Shown: positions 33,871 to 43,398, counted from the stretch's first letter. The stretch: 64,000 nucleotides of DNA from Micromonospora sp. MA102 (GCF_025460765.1 NZ_JAMWEG010000016.1:81944-145943), one strand, 5' to 3'. Notes: a model not told the origin generated them from the sequence alone. Program-made: numbers and translations.

Positions 33871-34266
33871 TCAGACGTTGAAGCCGAGGGAGCGGAGCTG
33901 GTCCCGGCCCTCGTCGGTGATCTTGTCGGGGCCCCACGGCGGCAGCCAGACCCAGTTGATCCGGATGTCGTCGACCAGGCCGCCGCCCGGGCCGGTGGTC
34001 AGCGCCTGCCGGGCCTGGTCCTCGATGACGTCGGTCAGCGGGCACGCCGCCGAGGTCAGCGTCATGTCGAGCGTGGCGACGTTCTGATCGTCGACGTGGA
34101 TGCCGTACACCAGGCCGAGGTCGACCACGTTGATGCCCAGCTCGGGGTCGACGACGTCCTTCATCGCCTCTTCGATGGCGTCGATCGCGGCCTTGCCACC
34201 GGCCGCCGCGCCGTCCGTCGCCACCGCGCCGGACTCCGGCGTCGGAGCGGTCTCTTCGCTGCTCAT
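33871..34266 (-). CDS. sufT: SufT-like metal-sulfur cluster assembly factor (MIP18/DUF59)
   Basis: This 131-residue DUF59 protein has a 40-residue disordered lead, then AAIDAIEEAMKDVVDPELGINVVDLGLVYGI and the conserved SAACPLTDVIEDQ with the family Cys. SufT-like proteins help mature Fe-S proteins. It is the last gene of the SUF operon, with its ATG overlapping the sufU stop (ATGA). A terminator lies 16 bases beyond its stop. The position after sufU is standard for actinobacteria. Confidence 0.92.
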   Translation of the reverse strand: MSSEETAPTPESGAVATDGAAAGGKAAIDAIEEAMKDVVDPELGINVVDLGLVYGIHVDDQNVATLDMTLTSAACPLTDVIEDQARQALTTGPGGGLVDDIRINWVWLPPWGPDKITDEGRDQLRSLGFNV

Positions 34267-34736
34267 GCCTTCACCTCCGGGCTCACGCCCACCCCGGCGC
34301 GTGCCGCGGCGTCCTTGAACGCCATCCACGACAGCAGCGCGCATTTCACCCGGGCCGGGTAGCGCGCGACACCCGCGAACGCCACCCCGTCTCCGAGCAC
34401 GTCCTCATCCGGCGTGACCTGGCCACGCCCGGACATCAACTCGACGAACGCCTCGTGCACCACGGCGGCGTCGTCGGCGGCCCGGCCGCGCAGCAGCTCG
34501 TGCAGCACGCTGGCCGACGCCTGGCTGATCGAGCAGCCCATCCCGTCGTACGAGATGTCGGTGAACACCTTGCCGTCGGTGGTCACCCGCACGGTGATCT
34601 CGTCGCCGCAGGTCGGGTTGACGTGGTGCGCCTCGCCGACCCGGGCGACCGGGTCCGTCGCGTCCCGCAGGCCGCGGCCGTGCGGGTGCTTGTAGTGGTC
34701 CAGGATGATCTCCTGGTAGAGCTGGTCGAGCTGCAT
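34263..34736 (-). CDS. sufU: SufU Fe-S scaffold/sulfur-transfer protein
   Basis: This 157-residue SufU/IscU-like protein opens with LDQLYQEIILDHYKHPHG. Three cysteines (NPTCGDEI, GMGCSISQAS and ARVKCALLSW) and Asp in GDE form the zinc site of SufU, which accepts persulfide sulfur from SufS. The insertion between second and third Cys (GQVTPDED region) is the SufU hallmark, absent from IscU. It shares one base with the sufS stop (TGATG). Confidence 0.93.
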   Translation of the reverse strand: MQLDQLYQEIILDHYKHPHGRGLRDATDPVARVGEAHHVNPTCGDEITVRVTTDGKVFTDISYDGMGCSISQASASVLHELLRGRAADDAAVVHEAFVELMSGRGQVTPDEDVLGDGVAFAGVARYPARVKCALLSWMAFKDAAARAGVGVSPEVKA

Positions 34737-36040
34737 CAGTCGAACACCTTCCGCACCTGCTCGAGACCGGCCACCAGCGCGTCGATCTCCTCGGTCGTGG
34801 TGTACAGGTAGAACGACGACCGGGTCATGGCCGGCACGCCGAACCGGGTGCACACCGGCTTGGCGCAGTGGTGCCCCACCCGGACCTGCACACCGAGCGA
34901 GTCGAGCACCTGCCCGACGTCGTGCGGGTGCACGTCGCCCAGCGCGAACGAGATCGTCCCGCCCCGGCCCACCGGCACGTTCGGGCCGAAGACGCGCAGC
35001 CCCGGCACGGTGGCGAGGGCGTCCAGCGCGTACGCCGTCAGCTCCTTCTCGTGCCACTGGATGGCCGGCATCCCGATCCCGGTGAGGTAGTCGACCGCCG
35101 CGCCGAGCGCGACCGCCTCGGCGATCGGCGGGGTGCCCGCCTCGAACCGGGCCGGCGGCGCGGCGAACGTGGAGCGGGCCATCGACACGGTCTCGATCAT
35201 CGAGCCGCCACCGAACACCGGGGGCATCGCGGCGAGCAGCTCGCCCCGACCCCACAGCACACCGATGCCGGTCGGGCCGCACATCTTGTGGCCGGTGAAG
35301 ACGATGAAGTCCGCGTCGTAGTCGACCACGTCCATGGGCAGGTGCGGCACCGACTGCGAGCAGTCGAGCAGCAGCAGGGCGCCCACCTCGCGGACCCGCT
35401 GGGTGATCCGCGCGGTGGCGTTGACCGTGCCGAGGATGTTGGACATGTGCACCAGCGAGACGATCTTCGTCCGCTCGGTGACCAGGTCGTCCAGCCCCGA
35501 CTCGTCGAGCCGGCCGTGGTCGGTCACCGGGAACCAGCGCAGGGTCGCGCCGGTGCGCTCCGCGAGGAGCTGCCACGGGACGATGTTCGAGTGGTGCTCC
35601 ATCTCGGAGATGACGATCTCGTCACCCGGGCCGATGCGGAACCGCGGGTCGGCGTCCGGGCGCAGCGAGGCGTTCGAGAACGCGTACGCCACCAGGTTGA
35701 TCGCCTCGGTGGAGTTCTTGGTGAAGACCACCTCGTCCACGCTGGGCGCGTTGATGAACGCGGCGATCTTCGCCCGGGCCCCCTCGTACGCCTCGGTCGC
35801 CTCGGTGCCCAGCGTGTGCACCGAACGCGACACGTTGGCGTTGTGCATCGCGTAGTGCTCGGCGAGCACGTCGAGCACCTGCCGCGGCTTGTGCGAGGTG
35901 TTGGCGCTGTCGAGGTAGACCAGCGGGTGCCCGTTGACCTCCCGGTCCAGGATCGGGAAGTCGGCCCGCACCCGCGCCACGTCGTAGCGGGGCACGTCGT
36001 CGTACTGCGGCATGCCCGACGGGATCGCGATGGAGGTCAT
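34736..36040 (-). CDS. sufS: SufS cysteine desulfurase
   Basis: This 434-residue PLP enzyme of the SufS/CsdB type contains the cofactor Lys in FTGHKMCGPTGIGVLWG, substrate-binding segment TKNSTEAINLVAYAF and the catalytic Cys loop VRVGHHCAKPVCTRFGV. It removes sulfur from cysteine to form a persulfide that SufU receives. Length matches the group II enzymes (about 410-430). It follows sufC after six bases and overlaps sufU by one. Confidence 0.95.
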   Translation of the reverse strand: MTSIAIPSGMPQYDDVPRYDVARVRADFPILDREVNGHPLVYLDSANTSHKPRQVLDVLAEHYAMHNANVSRSVHTLGTEATEAYEGARAKIAAFINAPSVDEVVFTKNSTEAINLVAYAFSNASLRPDADPRFRIGPGDEIVISEMEHHSNIVPWQLLAERTGATLRWFPVTDHGRLDESGLDDLVTERTKIVSLVHMSNILGTVNATARITQRVREVGALLLLDCSQSVPHLPMDVVDYDADFIVFTGHKMCGPTGIGVLWGRGELLAAMPPVFGGGSMIETVSMARSTFAAPPARFEAGTPPIAEAVALGAAVDYLTGIGMPAIQWHEKELTAYALDALATVPGLRVFGPNVPVGRGGTISFALGDVHPHDVGQVLDSLGVQVRVGHHCAKPVCTRFGVPAMTRSSFYLYTTTEEIDALVAGLEQVRKVFD

Positions 36041-36046
36041 CGGTGC

Positions 36047-36820
36047 TCAGGCCCGCGCCGAGCCGGCCCCGGCGACGTACCGCTCGTAGCCCTCTTCCTC
36101 GAGCTTGTCGGCCAGCTCCGGGCCGCCCTGCTCGACGATCCGGCCGGCCACGAAGACGTGCACGAAGTCGGGCTTGATGTAGCGCAGGATCCGCGTGTAG
36201 TGGGTGATCAGCAGAAGGCCGGTGTCGCCGGTTTCGCGCACCCGGTTGACGCCCTCGCTGACCACGCGCAGCGCGTCCACGTCGAGGCCGGAGTCGGTCT
36301 CGTCGAGGATGGCGATGCGCGGCTTGAGCAGCTCCAGCTGCATGATCTCGTGCCGCTTCTTCTCACCGCCGGAGAAGCCCTCGTTGACGTTGCGCTGGGC
36401 GAACGCCGGGTCCATCTGGAGCTTCTCCATGGCGCCGCGCAGCTCGCCGGCCCAGGTGCGCAGCTTCGGCGCCTCGCCGTCGATGGCGGTCTTGGCGGTG
36501 CGCAGGAAGTTGGCCACCGAGACGCCGGGGACCTCGACCGGGTACTGCATGGCCAGGAAGAGGCCGGCGCGGGCCCGCTCGTCGACGGACATGGCCAGCA
36601 CGTCCTCGCCGTCGAGGGTCACCGAGCCGCCGGTGATCTCGTACTTGGGGTGGCCGGCGATCGAGTACGCCAGGGTCGACTTGCCGGAGCCGTTCGGGCC
36701 CATGATGGCGTGGGTCTCACCCGACTTCACGGTCAGGTCGACACCGGCCAGGATCGGCTTGAGCTCACCCTCGGGCAGCTTGACCGACACCTTCAGGTCG
36801 CGGATCTCCAGGGTGCTCAT
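36047..36820 (-). CDS. sufC: SufC Fe-S assembly ATPase
   Basis: This 257-residue ABC-type ATPase has Walker A GPNGSGKST, signature GFSGGEKKRHEIMQL and Walker B ILDETDSGLDVDALR. It powers the SufBCD scaffold complex in the cytosol. The C-terminal YIKPDFVHVFVAGRIVEQGGPEL is a SufC marker. The ATG at 36820 shares one base with the preceding Rieske gene stop. Confidence 0.95.
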   Translation of the reverse strand: MSTLEIRDLKVSVKLPEGELKPILAGVDLTVKSGETHAIMGPNGSGKSTLAYSIAGHPKYEITGGSVTLDGEDVLAMSVDERARAGLFLAMQYPVEVPGVSVANFLRTAKTAIDGEAPKLRTWAGELRGAMEKLQMDPAFAQRNVNEGFSGGEKKRHEIMQLELLKPRIAILDETDSGLDVDALRVVSEGVNRVRETGDTGLLLITHYTRILRYIKPDFVHVFVAGRIVEQGGPELADKLEEEGYERYVAGAGSARA

Positions 36821-37146
36821 CAGCGGGTCACTCCATTGCTCGGCGTCAGGCTGACGTAGATGTCGCCGTCGCGGACTTCGACGGGATAGACGGGAACGGG
36901 TTCGGTGGCGGGCAGCCCGGTGGGCTCACCCGTCCGTAGGTCGAAACGGGATCCGTGCAGCCAGCATTCCAGCGTGCACCCGTCGACCTCGCCCTCGGAC
37001 AGGGCCACCGCGGCGTGCGAGCACTCGTCGTACACGGCGTAGAACGCGTCGTCCTCGCCGTGCACGATCGCGATCTGCGTGCCGTCGACGTCGGCGCTGA
37101 TCGCGGTGCCCTTGGGCACGTCCTCGGTCGAGCAGATCTTGATCAT
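36820..37146 (-). CDS. Rieske-type ferredoxin of the SUF operon
   Basis: This 108-residue Rieske [2Fe-2S] protein has Cys-His ligands in YDECSHAAVALS, followed by the second pair in CTLECWLHGSRFDLR. Such ferredoxins sit between sufD and sufC in most actinobacterial SUF operons (as I know) and are annotated as non-heme iron oxygenase ferredoxin subunits. Their redox role in cluster assembly is not settled. It overlaps both neighbours by a single base (TGATG), so translation is tightly coupled. Confidence 0.92.
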   Translation of the reverse strand: MIKICSTEDVPKGTAISADVDGTQIAIVHGEDDAFYAVYDECSHAAVALSEGEVDGCTLECWLHGSRFDLRTGEPTGLPATEPVPVYPVEVRDGDIYVSLTPSNGVTR

Positions 37147-38291
37147 CAGGCGCCGGCCTTGGCGAGGCGGGCCTCGATCGCGTCGCCGAGCCGCTCGCGC
37201 AGCTCCTCGACCGGGATCTTGTTGATCAGCTCGGCGAAGAAGCCGCGGACCACCAGGCGGCGGGCCTCGCCCTCCGGGATGCCCCGGGCCATCAGGTAGA
37301 AGAGCTGCTCGTCGTCGAAGCGGCCGGTCGCGCTGGCGTGCCCGGCGCCGGCGATCTCGCCGGTCTCGATCTCCAGGTTGGGTACCGAGTCCGCCCGGGC
37401 GCCGTCGGTGAGCAGCAGGTTCCGGTTGATCTCGTATGTGTCGGTGCCGGTCGCCTCGGCCCGGATCAGCACGTCACCGACCCAGACGGTGTGCGCGCTG
37501 TCGCCCTGCAGGGCGCCCCGGTAGCCGACGTAGCTGCGGCAGTCCGGCACCGTGTGGTCGACCAGCTGCCGGTGCTCCAGGTGCTGGCCGGAGTCGGCGA
37601 AGTAGACGCCGTACAGCTCGGCCTCGCCGCCGCGCTGCGTGTACTCCACCGAGGTGTACTGCCGGACCAGGTCGCCGCCGAGGCTCACCTGGACGTGGAT
37701 CACCTTGGCGTCGCGGCCCAGCTTGACCTTGAGGTGCTGCGCCTGCACCGCGTCTTCGGCCCAGTCGGCGACCGTGACCAGGGTGAGCTTCGCGCCGTCG
37801 CCCACCGACACCTCGACGTTGTCGGCCAGGGTGGCCGACCCGACGTGCTCCAGCACCAGGGTCACCTCGGCGAACCGGCCCACCTCGACGAAGGTGTGGC
37901 CGAGGGCGAGCGCGTCCGCGCCCCCGCCGACCACCCGCAGGCTCACCGGCGCCTCGACCACGGCGTCCCGGGCGACCTGCACCAGCAGCGCCTCGTCGAC
38001 CCCGCCGTACGCCAGCGCGCTGATCCGGTCGAACGGGGTGAGCACGCTGCCCACCCGCGGGTCGTCCCTGCCGATCCGGCCGACGGTGACGCCCTCCGGC
38101 AGGTCGCCGTGCTCGTGGCGGACCGTGCCGGTCGCGGCCTGCGCCCCGCCGGCGGCCAGGCCACGCAGGCGCTTGAGCGGGGTGAAGCGCCACTCCTCCT
38201 CCAGGCCCGTGAGGGCCGGGAAGTCGGCGACGTCGTACGAGCGGAGCGCCTGCGACTTGGTCGCGGGCGGCGCGGAAGCCTGGGTAGTCAT
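37146..38291 (-). CDS. sufD: SufD scaffold protein
   Basis: This 381-residue beta-helix SufBD protein ends with the conserved SATGRFDDEQLFYLMARGIPEGEARRLVV block, including the His/Asp-linked ATPase contact. It lacks the SufB-specific cysteine set, as expected for SufD. It forms the SufBC2D scaffold with the two neighbouring products. The gap of 91 bases after sufB is larger than elsewhere in the operon. Confidence 0.94.
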   Translation of the reverse strand: MTTQASAPPATKSQALRSYDVADFPALTGLEEEWRFTPLKRLRGLAAGGAQAATGTVRHEHGDLPEGVTVGRIGRDDPRVGSVLTPFDRISALAYGGVDEALLVQVARDAVVEAPVSLRVVGGGADALALGHTFVEVGRFAEVTLVLEHVGSATLADNVEVSVGDGAKLTLVTVADWAEDAVQAQHLKVKLGRDAKVIHVQVSLGGDLVRQYTSVEYTQRGGEAELYGVYFADSGQHLEHRQLVDHTVPDCRSYVGYRGALQGDSAHTVWVGDVLIRAEATGTDTYEINRNLLLTDGARADSVPNLEIETGEIAGAGHASATGRFDDEQLFYLMARGIPEGEARRLVVRGFFAELINKIPVEELRERLGDAIEARLAKAGA

Positions 38292-38382
38292 CTCTTCCTT
38301 GGTCTGTCTGTTCCGGGACGACGAGATCGGGGCCTGGTGCGGCGGGCCGGGGTTGCCGGCCCGCCACGCGGGAGCGGCGGCG

Positions 38383-39813
38383 TCAGCCGACCGCGCCCTC
38401 CATCTGGAGCTCGATCAGGCGGTTGAGCTCCAGGGCGTACTCCATCGGGAGCTCCTTGGCGATCGGCTCGATGAAGCCGCGCACGATCATGGCCATCGCC
38501 TCGTCCTCGCTCAGGCCCCGGCTCATCAGGTAGAAGAGCTGGTCGTCGCTGATCTTGGAGACGGTCGCCTCGTGCCCCATCGACACGTCGTCCTCACGGA
38601 TGTCGACGTAGGGGTAGGTGTCGGAGCGGGAGATGGTGTCGACCAGCAGCGCGTCGCACTTGACCGTGCTCCGGCTGCTGTGCGAACCCTCCAGCACCTG
38701 CACCAGGCCCCGGTAGGAGGTGCGGCCGCCGCCCCGGGCGATCGACTTCGACACGATGGTCGAGGAGGTGTGCGGCGCGGCGTGCACCATCTTGGCGCCC
38801 GCGTCCTGGTGCTGGCCCTCGCCGGCCATGGCCACCGAGAGCACCTCGCCCTTGGCGTGCTCGCCGGTCATGTAGACCGCCGGGTACTTCATGGTGACCT
38901 TGGAGCCGATGTTGCCGTCGACCCACTCCATGGTCGCGCCCTCGTGGCAGACGGCGCGCTTGGTCACCAGGTTGTAGACGTTGTTCGACCAGTTCTGGAT
39001 GGTCGTGTAGCGGCACCGGGCGTTCTTCTTGACGATGATCTCCACGACCGCGCTGTGCAGCGAGTCGGAGGAGTAGAGCGGCGCGGTGCAGCCCTCGACG
39101 TAGTGCACGTACGCACCCTCGTCGACGATGATCAGCGTCCGCTCGAACTGGCCCATGTTCTCCGTGTTGATCCGGAAGTAGGCCTGCAGCGGGATCTCCA
39201 CGTGCACGCCCTTCGGCACGTAGATGAACGAGCCACCGGACCAGACGGAGGTGTTCAAGGCGGCGAACTTGTTGTCGCCGACCGGGATCACCGTGCCGAA
39301 GTACTCCTTGAAGATGTCCTCGTGCTCGCGCAGCGCGGTGTCGGTGTCCAGGAAGATGACACCCTGCTCCTCGAGGTCCTCACGGATCTTGTGGTAGACG
39401 ACCTCGGACTCGTACTGCGCCGCGACGCCGGCGACCAGCCGCTGCTTCTCCGCCTCGGGGATGCCCAGCCGGTCGTAGGTGTTCTTGATGTCCTCGGGCA
39501 GGTCCTCCCAGCTGGTGGCCTGCTTCTCGGTGGACCGCACGAAGTACTTGATGTTGTCGAAGTCGATCCCGGTGAGGTCCGCGCCCCACGCCGGCATCGG
39601 CTTGCGGCCGAACAGCCGCAGGCCCTTCAGGCGCAGGTCGAGCATCCAGGCCGGCTCGTTCTTCTTGGCCGAGATGTCCCGCACCACCGCCTCGTTGAGG
39701 CCGCGCTGGGCGGCCGCCCCCGCGACGTCGGGGTCGGCCCAGCCGTACTCGTAGCGACCGAGGGCGGCGAGCTGCTCCTCCTGGGTCAGGGGCTGGACGA
39801 TCTGCTCGGTCAT
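38383..39813 (-). CDS. sufB: SufB scaffold protein
   Basis: This 476-residue SufB carries the core beta-helix and the SufB blocks YVEGCTAPLYSSDSLHSAVVEI and SHSSRSTVKCDALL, with candidate cluster-ligand cysteines, and ends with the conserved helical arm for SufC. It builds nascent [4Fe-4S] clusters with SufC and SufD. The ATG overlaps the regulator stop as ATGA, so the operon reads regulator first. No intein is present, in contrast to mycobacterial sufB. Confidence 0.95.
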   Translation of the reverse strand: MTEQIVQPLTQEEQLAALGRYEYGWADPDVAGAAAQRGLNEAVVRDISAKKNEPAWMLDLRLKGLRLFGRKPMPAWGADLTGIDFDNIKYFVRSTEKQATSWEDLPEDIKNTYDRLGIPEAEKQRLVAGVAAQYESEVVYHKIREDLEEQGVIFLDTDTALREHEDIFKEYFGTVIPVGDNKFAALNTSVWSGGSFIYVPKGVHVEIPLQAYFRINTENMGQFERTLIIVDEGAYVHYVEGCTAPLYSSDSLHSAVVEIIVKKNARCRYTTIQNWSNNVYNLVTKRAVCHEGATMEWVDGNIGSKVTMKYPAVYMTGEHAKGEVLSVAMAGEGQHQDAGAKMVHAAPHTSSTIVSKSIARGGGRTSYRGLVQVLEGSHSSRSTVKCDALLVDTISRSDTYPYVDIREDDVSMGHEATVSKISDDQLFYLMSRGLSEDEAMAMIVRGFIEPIAKELPMEYALELNRLIELQMEGAVG

Positions 39814-40562
39814 CTATCTGTCCTCACAGTGGTGACGGTGTTACCGGACTGGGCACGCGGCTGGGTGGGGATGTGCGTGGTGCACACCCCGTCGCCGTGC
39901 GCGATGGTGGCCAGGCGCTGCACGTGGGTGCCGACCAGACGGGAGATCACCGCGGTCTCGGCCTCGCACAGCTGGGGGAACTCGGCGGCCACGTGCGCCA
40001 CCGGGCAGTGGTGCTGGCACAGCTGGCCGCCGGAGGCGATCGTGGACGCGTTGGCAGCGTAACCCTCGGCGGTCAGCGCCCCGGCGAGCGCCTCCGCCCG
40101 GGCGAGGGGATCGTCGCCGGCGTCCTCCATGGCGGCGCGGCAGCGCTCCTCCAGCGCGGTCACCTGCTCGGCGGCGAACGCCTCGACGGCGTGCGAGCCG
40201 CCGGTGCGCGCGATCCAGCGCAGCGCGGCCGTGGCGATGTTGTCGTAGTGGTGGGTGCCGCAGCGCACCCGGGCCGCCTCGGTGAGCACGAAGACCTTGG
40301 CCGGTCGGCCCCGGCCCCGGCTGCCCCGCACGACCTGCTCGCGGGCCTCCACGTCGCCGTCGGCGAGCATGGCGTCGAGGTGCCGGCGGATCGCGGCCGG
40401 GCTGAGCCCGAGCGCCGTGCCGAGCTGGGCCGCGGTCGTCGCGCCCTGCTCCAGCAGCAGCTGGGTGACCCGGTCACGGGTGGAGAGGTCGGTGGACGCG
40501 GCGGTGCTGACGACCGGGGCGGCCGTCTGGTGGTGCCCGGAGAGCGCCGCCGCGTTTTTCAC
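39810..40562 (-). CDS. sufR: SufR-like Fe-S cluster-sensing repressor of the SUF operon
   Basis: This 250-residue regulator has a winged-helix N-domain (RDRVTQLLLEQGATTAAQLGTALGLSPAAIRRHLD in outline) and a C-domain with cysteines spaced as LCQHHCPVAH then FPQLCEAE, plus a later VCTTH. That pattern supports a [4Fe-4S] cluster, as in SufR. Holo-SufR represses suf and loses its cluster under iron or oxidative stress (family knowledge). It is first in the operon, so the system is self-regulated. The GTG at 40562 has TAACGT exactly seven bases upstream, which fits a leaderless transcript. Confidence 0.9.
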   Translation of the reverse strand: MKNAAALSGHHQTAAPVVSTAASTDLSTRDRVTQLLLEQGATTAAQLGTALGLSPAAIRRHLDAMLADGDVEAREQVVRGSRGRGRPAKVFVLTEAARVRCGTHHYDNIATAALRWIARTGGSHAVEAFAAEQVTALEERCRAAMEDAGDDPLARAEALAGALTAEGYAANASTIASGGQLCQHHCPVAHVAAEFPQLCEAETAVISRLVGTHVQRLATIAHGDGVCTTHIPTQPRAQSGNTVTTVRTDR

Positions 40563-40569
40563 AACGCCA

Positions 40570-40580
40570 ACGTTACGTAA
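40570..40580 (-). promoter_or_regulatory. sufR promoter -10 and overlapping palindrome
   Basis: On the minus strand TAACGT (40575-40570) lies seven bases before the GTG start. It overlaps the palindrome TTACGTAA (40573-40580), a possible SufR binding half-site. No second site is evident. Confidence 0.4.
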
Positions 40581-40665
40581 TTCGCCGGAGCCCCGCAAAC
40601 CCGGGGTCCGGTGATCCCGACCACCGAGGTGGCGGAGTCACCCGATCGGGATCAACTACGGTGCG

Positions 40666-40671
40666 TAGGAT
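40666..40671 (+). promoter_or_regulatory. ctaA promoter -10 box (TAGGAT)
   Basis: TAGGAT ends seven bases before GTG 40679 with no ribosome binding site in between, a clear leaderless pattern. It sits within the 116-base gap shared with the divergent sufR. Confidence 0.45.
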
Positions 40672-40678
40672 TCGCTCC

Positions 40679-41629
40679 GTGAAGGCTTTCGCCCGGTTCC
40701 CGGTCTCCCCCACGCTACTGCGCCGCCTCGCGTACACCTCGATCATCGCGAACGTGGCGATCGTGGTCACCGGCGGGGGTGTCCGGCTCACCCGCTCCGG
40801 GCTCGGCTGCCCCACCTGGCCTCGGTGCACCGACGAGTCGTACATCGCCACCCCCGAGATGGGCGTCAACGGGGCGATCGAGTTCGGCAACCGGCTGCTC
40901 ACCTTCGCCGTGGGGATCATCGCGCTGGCCGTGGTGCTCGCCGTGCTGGCCCAGCGGACCCGCCCGCGCGGGCTGCTGCCGCTGGCGATCGGCGTGCTGT
41001 TCGGCATTCCCGCCCAGGCCGTGGTCGGTGGCATCACCGTGCTCACCAACCTCAACCCGTGGGTGGTCGGGCTGCACTTCCTCGCCTCGATGGCGGTGAT
41101 CGCCGCCGCGTACGCGCTCTGGCGGCGCACCGTCGAGCCGGACGGGCCGGTCCGCCCGACCGTGCCGGCGTCGCTGCGTACCCTCGCCCTGCTCACGACC
41201 GTGGTCAGCGCGGCCGTGCTGGTGGTCGGCACCTGGGTGACCGGCAGCGGGCCCCACGCGGGCGACCAGGGCGCGGCCCGCAACGGCCTGGACCCGGAAG
41301 CGATCTCGCAGGTGCACGCCGACGGGGTGTTCCTGCTGATCGGCCTCTCGGTGGCGCTGCTCTTCGCGTTCCACGCGGTGGGCGCCGCCCGGGCGGCCCG
41401 GGCCGCCGGGGTGCTGGTCGCGGTCGAGCTGGGCCAGGGCCTGATCGGCTTCGTCCAGTACTTCACCCACCTGCCCGCCGTGCTGGTCGCCGCGCACATG
41501 CTCGGCGCCTGCCTGGTGCTGCTGGCGACCCTGGGCGTGCTCTGGGCCACCCGGGAGCGGCATCCGGCCGCCCCGCCCGCGCCGGCCGCCGCCGCGCCGG
41601 CCGGCCAGCCGGTCACCGCCGCCGCCTGA
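40679..41629 (+). CDS. ctaA: Heme A synthase, COX15/CtaA family
   Basis: This 316-residue membrane protein has eight TM segments and the repeated His ligands expected for the two four-helix bundles (GLHFLAS, QVHADGV, AAHMLGA). An N-proximal cysteine pair GLGCPTWPRC is the extracytoplasmic disulfide of Bacillus-type CtaA. The enzyme oxidises heme O to heme A for cytochrome aa3 oxidase. An Ala/Pro tail of about 25 residues ends the protein. CtaB, which makes its substrate, is encoded 3.3 kb away on the other strand. GTG 40679 fits the leaderless promoter. Confidence 0.92.
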   Translation: MKAFARFPVSPTLLRRLAYTSIIANVAIVVTGGGVRLTRSGLGCPTWPRCTDESYIATPEMGVNGAIEFGNRLLTFAVGIIALAVVLAVLAQRTRPRGLLPLAIGVLFGIPAQAVVGGITVLTNLNPWVVGLHFLASMAVIAAAYALWRRTVEPDGPVRPTVPASLRTLALLTTVVSAAVLVVGTWVTGSGPHAGDQGAARNGLDPEAISQVHADGVFLLIGLSVALLFAFHAVGAARAARAAGVLVAVELGQGLIGFVQYFTHLPAVLVAAHMLGACLVLLATLGVLWATRERHPAAPPAPAAAAPAGQPVTAAA

Positions 41630-41722
41630 GCCGCGCCGCCTGAGGGCACTCCCCCGGCGTTACGGCCGGCGGGCAGCGGGAAAGCGGTCCGCCACGGATC
41701 GTCCGCCCGAGGGGAGCCGCCG

Positions 41723-43390
41723 GTGTCGCGCAAGGGCCTGTCCACGACCGTCCCGCAGCGGCTGACGCCGGTGGCCGGCGCGCCGCTGTGGTGCGACGCC
41801 CTCGACTTCGGGCTCACCGGCGACGGCGTGACCAACGACCAGCCGGCGCTGGCCGCCCTGGTGGAACGGCTCGGTGACGGGTACGCCGCCGACGGCCGGG
41901 CCCGGGTCATCTACTGCCCGCCGGGCATCTACTCGATCCGGGACGCCGGCACCGTGTGGCGCAGCGGCGTGTCGCTGATCGGCGCGGGGTCCGCCGCGAC
42001 CCGGTTCCTGCTCAGCAACGAGGGCAACCGGAGCGATCCGGTCCCGCTGGCGTTCTGGACCACCGTGCAGCACGGCGCGGACCGGGACCGGCACATCGCC
42101 GACTGCACGTTCGCCGACTTCGAGATCGACGGCTCCGGCGTCGGCATGGCCCAGTACAACTACCTGGCCAAGGGCCTCGGGCTCCAGTACGTGGTACGCG
42201 GCGTCTTCCGGAACCTCTACATCCACCACACCGGTGCGACCGGGCTGGGCTGCGACTTCCTCCAGGACAGCCTGATCGACGGCGTGGTCGTGGTGGGCTG
42301 CGGGCGGCTGGACAACGGCGAGCAGATGGGCGGGGCGGGCATCGGCGTCGGCATCGGCGGCTGGGGCGACGTGGAGCGGCTCACCATCGCCAACTGCACC
42401 ACCCTGGGCAACGGGACCAACGGGATCTTCCTGGAGCTGCAGAAGGACTACTGGCCGCCCCCGCGCGGCTACCGCATCGTGGGGTGCCACAGCCAGGCGA
42501 ACCGGTTCGGCATCTCCGACTGGGGGGCCGACGGGCTGATCGTCACGGCCTGCACGCTGACGAACAACCTGGAGGCCGGCTTCGACGTGTCGGCCAACGG
42601 CACGGCCGGGATCGCCGGCCGCGGCGGGCTGCTGACCGACTGCGTGATCGACCGCAACGTCGGCGACGGGATCAGCATGGGCAACACCCCCGGGCCGTAC
42701 GCGATCCGGGGCAACCGGATCAGCCGCAACGGCGGCTACGGCTATCACGAGCACGACCTGGGCCACGGCTACCGGGGCGCCGCGGAGGACGTGGTGATCC
42801 AGGGGAACCACATCTGGGACAACGCGCTGGACGGGATCCGGATCGACCGGCCGATGATCGACGCCGCGGTGGTGGACAACCGGATCCGGGACAACGGGCG
42901 CCGGTCCGCGCCCGCGTACCACGGTTCCGGTGCGACGGTCCGCTACGCCCTGCGCCAGGTCACCGACGGAACGGCGGACTGGCCGCCCGGCGGGCACCGG
43001 GGCAAGATCGTGCGGGTCGACTCGCGGACCGCGGTCATCGCCGACAACACCGGCAACGAGCTGTCCCTGGCCGAGGTGCGGCCCGACGGGGCCAGCGGCT
43101 GGAACGAGGCCACCCCGGCGCCGGGCACGCCGTACGAGCTGCCCGCCGGCCCGCCGGAGCGCGCCGGGATCGCGATCAACGCCCCGTTCGACTCGGCCAC
43201 CGTGCGGGGCAACCGGATCTGGCACCGGGACGAGCACACCCAGACCTACGGACTGTGGATCACCGAGGCGGGCAGTTGCGTGTCCTGCCGGGTGGAGGAC
43301 AACGACGTCACCGGGAACGAGGCGGCGATCCGGCTGGACACCCCGCCGATCGGCGGCCGCTGGGATCGCAACCACTGCGACGAGCAGTGA
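41723..43390 (+). CDS. Right-handed parallel beta-helix protein (pectate-lyase-like, no signal peptide)
   Basis: This 555-residue protein begins with a Pectate_lyase_3-like segment (CDALDFGLTGDGVTNDQPALAALV) and continues as parallel beta-helix coils rich in GN and DN turns (for example NRISRNGGYGY, GNHIWDNALDGIRI). Trp/Asp residues line a possible sugar groove, but catalytic residues of polysaccharide lyases cannot be placed. There is no signal peptide, Tat motif or lipobox, so export is unclear. It sits alone between ctaA and an ATP-grasp pair, interrupting what is otherwise a heme/oxidase-linked neighbourhood. It is convergent with the ATP-grasp gene across a hairpin. Confidence 0.78.
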   Translation: MSRKGLSTTVPQRLTPVAGAPLWCDALDFGLTGDGVTNDQPALAALVERLGDGYAADGRARVIYCPPGIYSIRDAGTVWRSGVSLIGAGSAATRFLLSNEGNRSDPVPLAFWTTVQHGADRDRHIADCTFADFEIDGSGVGMAQYNYLAKGLGLQYVVRGVFRNLYIHHTGATGLGCDFLQDSLIDGVVVVGCGRLDNGEQMGGAGIGVGIGGWGDVERLTIANCTTLGNGTNGIFLELQKDYWPPPRGYRIVGCHSQANRFGISDWGADGLIVTACTLTNNLEAGFDVSANGTAGIAGRGGLLTDCVIDRNVGDGISMGNTPGPYAIRGNRISRNGGYGYHEHDLGHGYRGAAEDVVIQGNHIWDNALDGIRIDRPMIDAAVVDNRIRDNGRRSAPAYHGSGATVRYALRQVTDGTADWPPGGHRGKIVRVDSRTAVIADNTGNELSLAEVRPDGASGWNEATPAPGTPYELPAGPPERAGIAINAPFDSATVRGNRIWHRDEHTQTYGLWITEAGSCVSCRVEDNDVTGNEAAIRLDTPPIGGRWDRNHCDEQ

Positions 43391-43398
43391 CGCCCGCC